From assembly GCA_949317995.1 (NCBI GenBank), contig OX439044.1, positions 44,720,166-44,784,165 on the forward strand: a stretch of 64,000 nt of DNA, in the 5' to 3' direction. Each line of letters begins with the position of its first letter. Position 1 is the first letter of the stretch. The notes under the pieces were generated by a model. It saw only the letters and a list, made by a program, of their open reading frames with translations. It did not search any database and had not been told where the DNA came from. Below are positions 1 to 12,275 of the stretch, piece by piece. Position numbers and translations under genes: made by a program. This DNA comes from Acholoe squamosa. Its lineage: Eukaryota > Annelida > Polychaeta > Phyllodocida > Polynoidae.

Positions 1-372
1 GGCATAGGCCTCACATACAACATCCACTTTATTTCTGGGACCATGTTTATGGCCCAGTTAGCCTCCAGTTGTGTCCAAACCCTAGGACCTCCCATTCTCA
101 TCGAATGTTTCGGCTCTGGTGCATTTTCTACAGGCTGGGGCATGATCACAGTTGGGTTTACTTCGACCACTGTGGTTCTTCAACTGGTTATTGGGATTTT
201 CTATGACTTTATGGCCCAGACGTCTCATTGCTATGGGGTACCCTGCTACTTCCTCTATTTTTGGGTGAATTCAGTACTAATCTACCTCAGCTGTGTCTCT
301 CTAGGTTTCCTAACAGATAAACTGTGGTCACAGCTTAACAATAAGGCAAAGATGTCCCCAAGCTCTCATTAG
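1..372 (+). CDS. MFS-type transporter, C-terminal exon (partial)
   Basis: The frame is open from the first base of the window and stops at 370-372, so this is the 3' end of a gene beginning upstream. The 123 residues contain three hydrophobic stretches separated by short loops. The pattern of a family motif around FGSGAFSTGWG, a helix ending in YD, then HCYGVPCYF and a final helix recalls the last membrane segments of nodulin-like or monocarboxylate-type major facilitator transporters. The substrate cannot be told. The short hydrophilic tail ends in SSH. No splice acceptor is visible because the exon reaches the window edge. The MFS assignment rests on topology and a few motif positions, so the subfamily is tentative. 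Confidence 0.55.
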   Translation, partial: GIGLTYNIHFISGTMFMAQLASSCVQTLGPPILIECFGSGAFSTGWGMITVGFTSTTVVLQLVIGIFYDFMAQTSHCYGVPCYFLYFWVNSVLIYLSCVSLGFLTDKLWSQLNNKAKMSPSSH

Positions 373-1721
373 ACTGCATGATTATGGGGAACCCGGCCTT
401 GGAGGTGAACAAATTTTGACTCCCAAAGATTTCTTTTGCACATCTGTGAAAAAAATCCTCCTGCATGATCACTCCTTAAGGTACGGCATATGCAAAGATG
501 ACTCCCTTGTTGCTTCATAGGATCTTATGTCCACATGGCGACAGAATTTGTACCGACAAAATCCGTCAGCCATTTCTGACGATAGAACCACGTTTGTCTG
601 CTGAATTTTCACCTTTGTCGGTGACTTTTGAAAAGTTGGCAGACAAGCTCATTTGGGCACCCTATTTTGGCAATAAATATCTACCATGTTTGATTTTTAT
701 CGTTGGAAATGATGACAACCATGGTTTTATCAACATATTCTATCGCCCTGTGGACACACAGCTTTAGGTAATTATTTCATGCTATAGGAAAGTGCTAAAC
801 TGCTCAACGTCAAGTGTGCCTTATACGTGTGGGATATTGCATTAGTATCACAAATAAATCAAACAACCACAGTATAAGTGTATAAGTAAAGTGCTGATAT
901 AGTGTTTGGTGCGGTGTTCATTAACTATGGATGGTGGTATGGTATGTAGTCATCTTTTTTGTCTAACATAAAGCCCACTGGCAGGTGCACGCGATATTTC
1001 AAACCAGGCTATGGCCAATTCATGTAGACAATGTTTTATGTCTTTGTATCCAGGTAGAGGATGGTTAACTTATATAATATATTTTGTATGTTTCAATTAA
1101 AAATGGCATGTTGCTCTGTATACTGTAATGTTCCTTAAAGGTAAATCCTAGAGGGTAAGCGGTATAGAAGTTATGTTGCCTTTTGCCTAAAACTTGGTAT
1201 ATTTATTAGTTTTATGTATAAGGATTTGGGAAATGAAAAGAAAATGGTATGCAACCAAGCTCAATTCTCTGGGAAATTGATATGAAGAAAGTGAAGTCTT
1301 CACTGTTGGGGTGTATGTGAAATTTGTATTTGCTTCACTTCATGCTAATTTGGCCTTTATGTTCTGTTGTTATTTCCAAATACTTTTGGAATGTAATGAA
1401 TAAATACGTATAGAAGAGAGAAGTGCAAAAGAATATATATGTGACTGACCTCATTTTAGAGTATAGGCCAGATGAAGTAAAGAAACTGTATTACTGTAAC
1501 TGTTGTCCATGGGAAACCCTATCAGTATCATATGAATTGGACAGTTTGGCTGATATACTATATACATAGAGCACATTGCCTGATAATTACATCAATTGCA
1601 ATTCACAGAATACCAGGGTATTAATATAACCACCTAATAATGTTTTCTGCTATTTAGATTGTCAACCTTGACAACTCAACTGCACAGAGGGAATATAGCA
1701 CATAAGAGAAACTAGTAGTAT
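373..1721. other. 3' flank of the transporter gene
   Basis: AT-rich sequence without a convincing reading frame. AATAAA-type polyadenylation signals lie near 672, 853 and 1399, so the first part is probably the 3' untranslated region of the transporter. Nothing else recognised. Confidence 0.4.
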
Positions 1722-2262
1722 GTCCTCTGTGGCGCAGTGGTAGCATGCCTGACTATCAGTCCTGAGGTCAAGGGTTCTAGTCAGTATTAGCACATATCTG
1801 TAATTTTATGATACACAATTTGTTATCTAAAAAAACAAGTACTATTTCTTCTGGACTGGAACTCCCAACCTACACATCGAGAGTGTGGCACTCCACCACA
1901 GCCTCGATCTTCCAGGCCCTATAATGAATACCTATAAATGAAGCTTGTTCACCTGTGACTGTTCCTGTTGTAGCTTCATTACTAGAACCAGCAGGCTCAA
2001 TGAAACTACAAAACATGGACTCAGGCTGGAATTGAACTCACACCCCTTGCATTTGGAATCCTCCACTCTCCTAACTGAGCTAACCAGGCAATACATTCAG
2101 CTGCAGCAAAGGGAATGACATAATCTATTGGCTGTAGGTACAAGGTACTCTGTAATGGAATGACATGATGGCCTTTTAACAGACCAACCTACACCAGAAT
2201 CTGTAGTACAGTGGTAACAAGTTGACATGACATGTGGAAGGTCCAGAGTTCAAAGCTTCAGC
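1722..2262. repeat. Cluster of four tRNA-like sequences
   Basis: Four segments carry recognisable pol III box A and box B sequences. On the plus strand, box A 1730-1740 with box B 1773-1782, and box A about 2204-2216 with box B 2246-2255. On the minus strand, a box B complement at 1857-1869 and a complete A/B pair within 2027-2094. The acceptor stems do not pair well, so they are more likely tRNA pseudogenes or heads of tRNA-derived SINEs than working tRNA genes. Confidence 0.5.
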
Positions 2263-3633
2263 ATGACACATTTCTAGCAACATTCTTCATGTATACCGGT
2301 ATATCCTATAACTAGACTTTTGCTAGTAATAACTAAATGCTTGATTGTCAACATACTAAACAAACTATGTAGTTGCCACTTAAATTCTATGTAGATTTAC
2401 CTGTTTTCATTAACCATATATAGGAATAATATCATGTGTTTGCTGGGGTTAGGATACAGCATAGACACGTTGTTAACACCTGCTTCAACCTGTTGCAATG
2501 GACCTATAATAAGTTTCCCAGACTGTATATAGTACAGTCTGGATAAGTCCGAACTGACTCTACCACTGCTCCATGGAGGCTGTCTTTATTAAATGCACCC
2601 CTATATGTGTACCTTATACTAGTCATTGCAATATTATCCTTTCAATACCAAGATGGGGTTCCCTATTGTAACACTAGGGGTCACCACTAAAGGGTGTTTA
2701 TCTTCCCTTCAACAATGACGGGATAAGAGAAATGTAATTGTTGTCCTGCAATTAACGTCTAGACACTTTAAATCTTTAAGGGCCAGAGGACGCCCTGCGA
2801 TTCAAGCTCCTTTGTGTTCATGATGCACCAATGCAGCACTGGAGAGTCTATTGATGTATCATGCTGACCCATTGTGAGAATCTCAACCATGCAGGGTCAT
2901 CATGATGCAGCCTTGGTGTGTAGACTCACTAGGGTTGCATTCATGCAACATGACAACAAAATTAGCATTGCAGTATTCAGCTGCTAATATCATAGCTGTG
3001 CCAAGTTTAGAGTAAGCGTTTCCATGAGAGAAGGAGAGAAAAAATAAAAGCTAGGCAATGCTGTATTAATGAATGCTATTGTTTGTTCTATGACTTAGAC
3101 CCATGCATTATATTCTTTATTAAGGGGACTCATTTTCAAGCTGCTGCATTTTGTCCAGGTATAACCACGTATAACACTCTGGAGGCTTGGATCTACTTCA
3201 GTTGATATTTACTTCAACAAGATGGCAATTTAAACCAGGTAGACTAGGTATACGAGGATAATACTGCTCTAGTTTCACGGCTGGTTCATGAGAGATTTCC
3301 GACACTCTCGTTTATTGTTAGTCAGAAATGAACCGGAGACTAAATCACAAATTTCACCCAAAATCCTACTACACTGTACTGTTCGCTTGGATTCTGCACT
3401 TTCATTCAGCTGTATATGCTACCCTGTCCCGAAGTCCTCGTTCCCTATACTACTCATGAATATTCTATTTAGAATCCCAAAAAGAGGCTTCATCCGCCAA
3501 ACAGATTAAAGAGCTGTCCCATTTCTATGTCTAAACACAGGGAATGTGTTAGATGATCCTCCTGCAGGCGGTTAAATACCAGACATCCTCCTTGTAATTG
3601 TTTGAGCCATTCAAGCAAAAAGCTGTAATAAGC
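2263..3633. other. Intergenic, nothing recognised
   Basis: No coding signature, RNA gene or clear repeat seen. The 73-codon frame at 3288-3509 has no family resemblance and no splice context. Confidence 0.3.
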
Positions 3634-3964
3634 TTAAAGCTGGGACAAGATCTGAAATGTATAGATTTTCCAACTTCTGCATATCTATCATCACCCCACT
3701 TGTGAGAGTGTCCTGCCAAAATCTCAATCTATTCAGTGCATTCTAACCATGTCAACAAGCAGTCTTGATTGTACCAGCACAGTGGCTCCATCTGAAGCCA
3801 TAAAGCAGAGTATTCTATAATGGTGGTGAATTCAATTTGGATGCCTGGCAGCAGAGCAGACACCACTCAGTGCTGCCGCCAGGAAGCTGTGACCAGAACT
3901 AATTAACGAAGTGGTTTCCCTTCCCACCAAAGATGATAGACCAGCTGAAACTAAAGTCCAATGA
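3634..3964. repeat. Dispersed repeat R1, copy 1
   Basis: About 330 bp that recurs, diverged but colinear, at 14241-15029. Shared stretches include the segments around 3672-3700, 3755-3790 and 3920-3964. No coding potential and no clear terminal repeats. The family is not identified. Confidence 0.7.
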
Positions 3965-5489
3965 AATCAGGATGTATGTTAGATATACTGCTGTTGCCTC
4001 AAGTCAATATCATGTATAGGAGCCAAGCTCATACAATATACATTATAATAATTGTGGGTAAATAGAGCAATAGAGAGCTTTTATTTTTTCCCCCTGTATA
4101 ATGCCTCTTTTCGGCACCTGTAAGGCATGCCCCTAACCTCTGCTGCTTCAATGAGGCGCACTTGCATGTACACCGCATCTTATATGCGGGGTTTTGCAGT
4201 ATCATACAAATTGTAGCATGATGGCCAATCTAAATCTGATGTAACTACGACATAAGGGAGGGCTATGAATAATGCGCGATATCCACTGTGACGCAAGTAC
4301 ACTGCAGCTTATCCTTTCGTGGTATGTTTTGATGTCTTGTATAGGAAAACTTAGACAAGAGGAGCCAGCAATGGAACACATGTGTGCGAGGGAACGCCAT
4401 CGTCTGTGTGACCAGAGACGGACTTAGGATAATGAAATTAAAGTCACTGCATCTATATATGGGGTGACTGTACATAGGTCTATCTCTGAGGTGGAATCGT
4501 GTACCTTTCCACAAAAAGAAGCTAATGGTCTTATCCAGCGTCAGGTCAGAGCACTTGTCCGAAATCTCAGAAATGAGGATTTTATACCCCCTTTGGTGCT
4601 TTCCCTGCCCCATTCCCTCTCCTGCACATGGGCATGGTCAAAGGGTACCCTTATTAAATCAGCACCCGAACCTTGAGGGTAGCATCTCTCAACTACAACC
4701 TTACTGGAAACTAAATTAGACTCAAGGTGAAGCAAGGTGATTCATGGACTCTAGTTAAATCCTTTCCTATCTACATGAAATGTTCATGTGGCCACCACCT
4801 AGGAAGGGCCCTAAAGGGTGACTCAGAAATACTTCCATGTGATGTGCCGTGTTAAAGCAATTGTACCCCGGGGGTGTCTGCAACGATGTGGGTAGAGAAG
4901 TCGGCTTTAAACAAGCTCTAGGCTGGAAATGTCAGTAAAATTGTATTGGCAGTGTCCGCCAACTGTTAGGTTGTATCTCATATATGGTGTAAACTGTACA
5001 TACATTTTATGTTCTAGGTCATAGAGTAGAATCCAAGCCTTGTGCAATTTCTACGATCGTTAGTCAGGCTAAACCAATAAAATAAACAAATAGATAAATA
5101 GTTACATGAATGACACCTCACTTATGGGACTACAGGCAAGCATGAGCCTAGCTTGTGAGAGCCCGCCATGAACAAAACCCGATTTTGGAGTTACGGTGTG
5201 AAAATATATGTTTCAATATAACTACATGACCGGTACAACAAGCCTGAAATTGACATCAAGTATCTATATTTGTGACCCATCAAGGCAGAACACCCCTCTA
5301 AGAGGGATTTTTAGTTCCCCATTTGGGAACCAGGGGGCATTGGAGGGCAAAATTACTCTAAAATCTTTATAAAAATACATTAAGCTAGTTTTTAATGCAA
5401 AATTCAATGGTTTCATTGCAAATGCACCATTTTCAGTAGAAATGGCCAATATTTGGAGCGTAAAATGAAGATTTTTCGTGAGAAATCAA

Positions 5490-5491
<2 letters not shown>
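3965..5491. other. Intergenic, nothing recognised
   Basis: No supported gene. A 6-bp perfect stem with a 5-base loop lies at 4163-4179, probably by chance. The overlapping frames on both strands around 4263-4735 are in unremarkable sequence and look spurious. Confidence 0.3.

Positions 5492-5556
<65 letters not shown>
5492..5556. repeat. (TA)n microsatellite
   Basis: About 32 uninterrupted TA units. The reading frames through it, encoding Ile-Tyr runs, are artefacts. Confidence 0.97.
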
Positions 5557-5559
<3 letters not shown>

Positions 5560-8184
5560 TTTTCCTAGTTGCCATGACAACCATTTCAATAGTCAAAATT
5601 TGCAGTTTTTTTATGCCAATTTTTGGGGATACCCACCAAAAACCCAAATCTGAAAACAAATATGGAAAACTCCTTGTAGATCAAAATCTATGATAAAAAT
5701 CATCATAATATATTATGTACCTTTTTTTATTGTGTTTTTAGACAATGATATTATTATGGTTTATAATGTATAATGTAAAGCTTAATCATTGATTTCAGAT
5801 ATAAATAACGACCTATGTTCAAGGAGGGGGTCTGACATAACTACTAGGAATATTTAACCAAATGATGTCTCATTTTAAAGATCTTGAGATGAACTGTGAT
5901 AATGAATTTCCCTGCAGAGGGGTGGTTTTGCTTGCCTGGTCACATTTTGTCTCTCTTTCTCTTTTGCCAATGTCTCTGGCAGGCTGAAGTAGATGACCAA
6001 TCCACATGTTCAAAACGTGTATTTTTCAAATCACATTGATACTTCTACAGTGAGATCTCAATACTCTTCCATGGTAAAATCTTCATATCGGTCATATCTG
6101 AGACTGACCAATTATCAACTGAAAATAAAGTTCTCCCCTGAGAGCCTGGCACATATGGAGGGTTGTTGACTATTGGATGTTGAATTAAAGAGACCTCACT
6201 GTATAAAAACTCAGTAACATTGCCAGAAAAAATATGTCTAACATATTGGAATAACTGCAACACATTGGAATACTTGCCTTTTACCAATTGTGGTTCGATT
6301 TGACATGCATCTGCTATCAAATTACAGTGACAGCTTGATGATCTGCCTGCCCCTGCTGCAGACTTGACTGATAGTGAATCTGACAGAACTGATAATGATG
6401 GAAGTTTTCAGCACATTTGTAAATGCTGTGTTGTGTTTAGGAATTGGGTTTCAAATAGGTGCCTGCCTTGAATTGGGACTAGTGATGTAAGGATTCTTAT
6501 ATTAATTTCAGACAGGTGTATTGGGCTTTTTCTGAGATAATAATGGTCATAAATAGGTTACTTGTATTGAATAGCATCATTTACATGCACTGAAATAGGT
6601 TTTAGATTGTTAGCGCGGCGACTAGTGAGTACTACTCGTGAGATGAGTAGACTAGTGTATGGTTCACAGTCGCCACGGTGTAAGGGATAGGGAGGCCTTG
6701 CAATCTATTTTTGTTTGTGGCTCCTCTGCTATGGTCTATTCCTGCTCACTATTCTAATGTAATAACAACAGTGTGTGTACTTTACTTATCAGTGAAGGAA
6801 TTTTCAGAATATGTCTCATACTTTTGATTTTATTCGCAGATAAGACATTTCATCATTTGGAGCCCTATGGCAGATTAGCATTAGAGCATTTTAAGATTCA
6901 GAAATGCATCCCTGTAGCCTTTGTTTTAGAATTGTTCGTTTTGAAACTACTATATATATGTAGTACAGGTTTTATCTCAGTGGGTTATGGTACAATTGGA
7001 TCATATTTTCTGTATTTGAACAAAGTATTCACTGTCAAAGATCTCTATGGAGAAATCAGTGCTAAAGTGTGTGTTGCTATATGTGCATTTTTGTAAATCG
7101 GAGGAGGTTGAAGTGTAAGGCCACCTTGTGGAACTGCTACATTCTTTTCTGTGTAAAATCTTTAGTTTACATTGAAATAATCTCAAAATATGTATCTACT
7201 ATTGGTGATGAAAGATTAATTTGATTACTCCTTTCATTGTATAAACGATTTTGTGGAACACTGAAAACATGTATGTACACCGGGGTACTTACACTGTGCT
7301 CCCCCTCTACAGAGAGGTGGAGTGATCTGGCTGGTTTGCTGACCACTGGCCCATGACGAGGTACAGACTATTACAAGTGATTGGCAGTTGGGTGTGTGTG
7401 TGGGGGGCGGGGGGAGAGCAGGCTTCTGGCAATCTGAGACAGTGTACACTCATAATGACACACCTGTTGACTATGGCAATGAACATTGAATAAGACAGGT
7501 CCCTGTGGCAGCTGTGTCAGGTGCATGCAGAATGGACAGTCTACAGACTATTAGTACTTAGCTGCAGTGGGTAGTTTAGGTTGAATGTGTGCTATATACT
7601 ACCAAAAGCCCAGATGATAGTATGCCCTATCTGTGTCACCAACTGAAACTAGACACAAGATTACAAGTCGCCGCGCCATGTCTCACAGGACTATTCTCTA
7701 CTATTGTATTAAAATCTACAACACTATGGTTTTATTTTGCCAATTTAATTACACCAGAAAGGCTTATTCAATGAAATCAGAGATAGTTCTTACCACTAGT
7801 GGCATGACTGAGCCACTGTGAGATCAGCCCTATTGGAGTACAACATTGTGTAACTGTTCACCATCTGGCCCCCAGGAGGCCTCAGTGCCTAAATAGTGGC
7901 GAGTACCCATAATTAATCTGACCATGGTTTCCTTTACTTTATATCCATCTCTTGTTATTGAGGGAGTAATGTATGGGCACCAAATTGCTTGTATCATATA
8001 AGGGGCCGTAGGAATTTGGTGCCCGTTAGCCCATACCTTACTGGCTTTATTACACAATTGATCAATAGAATATCAATAAATTCAATTTGAAAAAAAAACT
8101 TGTTCACCTCCCTATGGGAGGCGAAGCCTGCCATAGTGTGTGTAAACACAAGGTTTGACAGCTTCCACCGTGAAAAAAAAAAGA
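5557..8184. other. Intergenic, nothing recognised
   Basis: AT-rich sequence without a supportable gene. The longest frame (6773-7096) is hydrophobic only because the DNA is T-rich. An X-box-like core lies at about 5568-5583. Confidence 0.3.
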
Positions 8185-8258
8185 ACCAGGCCAGGACGTG
8201 AATGCCTACACCTGGGGTTTGGAGCACCACTCGCTGACCATTATACTACTGTACGTAC
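8185..8258 (-). repeat. tRNA-like sequence
   Basis: On the minus strand a tRNA-like box A (complement at 8232-8246, reading GTATAATGGTCAGCG) is followed by a loop containing TCC and a degenerate box B. It resembles the Gly/Asp/Glu tRNA type but the arms do not pair fully, so it is called a pseudogene or SINE head. Confidence 0.4.
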
Positions 8259-8499
8259 ACACACCTCCTTCCCTGGCAGTCGTTGTTATGGTGTAAACGC
8301 AATGGTGTAAATGCGTCCAGCAGTTGTCATGGGAGCAGCAGCAGTTAGTATCAGGGAGGTCACTTGCTATGAATGAATAGCATTTTCACACTTTGAATGT
8401 ATATAATGTATGGGTAGTGACCCCCCTGGGCTGCACTCGTGGTGAAACCATGTTTCAGTCACCACCTCATTAGCCTCTACTGCTGCTATGAATGTCTGG

Positions 8500-8572
8500 T
8501 GGTGTGGCCTCATAGGCAGCACGTTGGCGTTTAAAACAGTAGGGTATGGGTTCGACCACTACCTTTGGCAAT
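8500..8572 (+). repeat. tRNA-like sequence
   Basis: A near-consensus box B (GGGTTCGACC, 8548-8557) lies about 32 bases after a degenerate box A (8505-8516). Stems are poor. Likely a tRNA-derived repeat. Confidence 0.4.
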
Positions 8573-8874
8573 GGAATTCTTGTAGGAGGCAAGGTTTTAA
8601 ATGTGTAATTAGACATTAAATCATGCTGATATCCACCCTAAACTGTGCTGATATCTACCCCACAGTGTGCTGATATCCACCTTGCATATGTTCACATTAC
8701 AGTGCAAATTATGCAGGAATATCAGAATGGGGATATCCAGGAAAAAGCACTGTGTGTCACAGATATCGTGTAATAACCTAAAGTATTATGAAGTGCCACA
8801 GACATTTGTAGGGTCATAATGGTCCTGATTGTGCAGAAAACGGAAAATTGGTCCTGATTAACGCCTAACCCATC

Positions 8875-11870
8875 ACTAAAGGTGGGAGTCAGGATAAGAG
8901 AGGCAGGAGGCATAGAGAGGTACGAAGGAGGCAGGAAAGAACAGAGGGGAGGCAATAGGAAAGAGGTATAGGCCAGAGGCGAATGGGTCCAATGGCAGTT
9001 GTCATCATGCTCTCACCTTGTGCAAGATATTGCGTGGCAAGGGGTCATGCATGCACCTCACTCTCCAATCACAGTACAGGTGCAAGGTTATGTTTGGAGC
9101 TGTTAGGGTGACAGTCAAGGTATTAACGTGCCCTCAAGATCTGCTATACAAATTGCAATGAAAGAGAAAATGCCTAAAATGACAGAAGGAGCGGAATCTA
9201 TTATGTACAAAGACATTCCTTCATTGCTCCTTTCCTCTATGGTTAAAACAAAATACTTGGGTCAAGAGAATAATTCAATTATAGACAAATTTTGGAAGAA
9301 GCGTTAAGCCACACTTAGTGTCTGAGTGGTCTCAAGCTTACAACCTTGCCAAATAGCTACACACCTAACCCCAAGCACTGCCCCAACCTCCCACCTCGAT
9401 TTTTAAAAATTGGTGTCAAGTAATAAGTGTAGGTATGCTCTGCAGTGCCTTTGAAACTTTCACGGCTACCCACGTGGATGGGGGAGGCCCACTGGTTAAG
9501 CCACTCTTGGCCACATCTGCCAGTAGCAGGCAGGTGTGTATGGGCATCAACTCATCTTTGGGAAGCAGTCAGCACAACCTAGTATAGTCTAATAGAGTCT
9601 AATGATAGCATCCATTCAACACATTGGCTTGTTGGCTTAGGCTTCCTATAATATCTATAGTGTATATTTACTTATCCACACCCTGAAATTATTTGGGAAT
9701 TACAAAGGTGTAATAGTGCTATGCTTCAGATGTCGGGTTTATGTCACAGGAGAGTTTGAAGTTATTGGCATCTTGATAGAGATAGACTAGTAACATTCAG
9801 ACAAAATCTCCCAGGCCCAGGAAGAGGCAGGGATGAGGCAAATAAGAGTAACAAGGAGGAAGGGGACTATCCATTAATTACATACGCACCAGGGGGGAAG
9901 TGTTGAGACATGACATGTGCACACAGGGGGAGGGTCTAAGAGGGGATAATACTTATCTCCTAAAATAATTCATTATGATTGTAGTCCTCAATTACTGTTT
10001 TCAATCCCCCTGCATACCTGCTCATCCATTTAGGAGGGGGGTTAGTGACCTGGGTGTACACCAATGGGGTGGGCGGGGGTTGTGCAATGCATGCAGCAGA
10101 GGGTGGGAAGGGGTCAAAATTTGGGTAGGCAGGAAAGGGTGGGGGTGGCCGAAAGGGGTAGGTAGCAGGCAGACGGGTGTGCAAAGGATACAAAAAATGG
10201 TAGAAGCAGTTGATAAGGGGTAAGGAGGAACATAGTTACTGCTGAAACTTTCAATGGTGTGGGCGGAGAGTTACAGACAGAAGTGTTTCCTCTGGTGTTG
10301 TAGAATGCAGCATGGGCTCAGGAGGAGGCAGGTGGGGATAGGGAGGAGGCAGAAATAGCTGAGGGAGGCTTATACAGGTTTGGGAAAATGTAACACAACA
10401 CCAACAGTGGACTAGAGAAAGACGTTGGCCATATGTCCAATAATAAACCTGTATGTGTAGGACCCTGGCCCACTGTTGGACAACTCTTCACTGGTGGACA
10501 ATGGGGGCCTGGCCCACTGTTGGACAACTCCCCACTATTGGACACTGTCCCCCAGTGAGTTTTCTTATCTCTTGGTTGCCAGAGTGATGGCTGATAAGAG
10601 GTTAGTGCAGGTGTTGGACCATCCTCCAACAATGGTGGCAATGCAGGTGGGGAGGTGAGAGAGTGGGTATGGAGTCCACAGAAAAATGCATAATTTGAAA
10701 TCATTCTCATGAAGTAAATGCAGCATATCTCATCATATACAACTTTGTTTTGAATGTGTTCATACACATACCTAGATGATAACCAGGTTTACCACTATGT
10801 AGGTCAATCTCCTTGCACAAATCATTATTGCCTTGCACAAATTGATTTATCTATTCCTAACCTGACAGTATGTGAAATTCAACCAGAAATAGGACCAATC
10901 CACATGTTTAAATAGGATAGGCCAACGTTTTTCCCTCCTCCTATGGAGGAGGCTTGCCGATGTTTCCCAAGCCTGTTATAGAAGAAGTGACAAAAAGGGA
11001 TAGGGAGGCAGGAGGGTAGGAAGAAGGCAGAAATGGAAGAGACAGGTACAGGTAAAGAGGCAGGGATGAGGCAGAAAGGTATAGGGAGGAAGCCAAAGCA
11101 GTATATTGCAGGCAAAAAGGGTTAGGGGAAGGAGCAGGAAGGAGTATTGACTGGCAAAAAGAAGGGGTAGGAAGAAGGCAAGAAGGGATAGGGGAGGCAG
11201 GAAGGATTAGGAATGAGGCTGGAAGCCTAGGGATGCATTGAGGGGTGGATAAGAGGCAGGAGGGGATACAGAGGAGGACAGATGTGGTAGGGGATGGAAG
11301 GAAAGGGTATAGAGAGGAATGGGTTGAGGCAGGAAGGAATATGCAGGAGCCACTGAGGAGTATGGGGGAGACTAGAATGGGTAAAAAATAGATATACAGT
11401 GGACGGAAGAAGCCAGAAAGATGTAGAGGGAGGCAGGGAGGAGTAGGGAAGAGACAGGAAGGGATTGGAAAGAGGCATAGGGAGCACAGTAGAACAAGGC
11501 AGGGAGTGATAGGAAGGTGCTTGGGAGGAGGGGTGTGTGGATTATCTTATTCTCACCAGATCAATAGTAAGGGAAATCATTGGTTGCTAAGGAAATTTCA
11601 ATGTAGAGGTGATGTTACTAAGGACCTGGGTACCATGGCAACCAGACACCCACACCACTGGATTCCTTGGTATTGCTTTAGGTGGCTAGGCAAACTCAAA
11701 AAGTCATGATTGTTTGTTCAACTGGTTGTTACCAAGGACTTATATTTACAAACTCATTGGTTGCTAAGCAACCAACACTATCTAAAATCTCCCAGGAAGT
11801 GGCCGGGAGGGACAGGATGGAGATAGGAAGGAGGCAGAGATGGGTAGGGAAGAGCCAGGGAAGTGGTATA
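8875..11870 (+). repeat. Interspersed purine-rich minisatellite tracts
   Basis: Degenerate repeats of a roughly 18-21-base unit like GGAGGCAGGAAGGGATAGG occur at 8875-8965, 9815-9960, 10040-10235, 10315-10380, 10985-11540 and 11795-11870, separated by ordinary sequence. The plus strand is strongly purine-biased in all of them. The minus-strand frames rich in Pro, Ser and Leu here follow from the repeat and are not genes. Confidence 0.75.
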
Positions 11871-12275
11871 TGTGACCATAATGTACAAAATGTATTTTTT
11901 TAAGCAAAGGGATTTACTATCAAATGGAAATAATCCCACATATCTTACTATTATTAGGTTGCTAATGACATTTAACTACAACAAGGGGATTCTTTAGCAA
12001 ATACAATTTGTTATGAAGCCAAAAATGTCTTTTTGAGCTAATACCCATACACCAACCTCATTATTTGGCTATTCAGCATGAGCATAGCAAAGGAAAACAC
12101 TGGTTGCTAAGGAAATATTGATTTATAAGTGTTGTTCCTAGGGAATCGGTTGCCATAGCAACAAATTTCCAGCACCACTGAATTCCTTGTTATTATTTCA
12201 GGAATAACTATTTAGTAAAATGGCCGTAACTAAGGGTTTTTGCTGGAAAAGGCTGGTTGCTAAGCAACCATCAAT
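11559..12275. repeat. Diverged duplication carrying X-box-like palindromes
   Basis: Two colinear, diverged halves (about 11559-11790 and 12075-12275) share the sequence around GGTTGCTAAGGAAAT, a CCATRGCAAC core, a CACCACTGRATTCCTTG stretch and a closing palindrome GGTTGCTAAGCAACC (11759-11773 and 12255-12269). The palindromes match the RFX X-box pattern. No coding potential. Confidence 0.6.

Noticed and set aside
498..767. 89-codon frame downstream of the transporter
   Set aside because: Looks like 3' untranslated sequence; no splice signals or recognisable domain.
5453..5693. Two frames encoding Ile-Tyr runs
   Set aside because: They translate a TA microsatellite.
6773..7096. 107-codon hydrophobic frame resembling a membrane protein
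   Set aside because: T-rich DNA gives hydrophobic codons by chance; no family pattern and no splice context.
10318..10767. 149-codon minus-strand Pro/Ser-rich frame
   Set aside because: Produced by the purine-rich minisatellite; no domain and no conservation signal.
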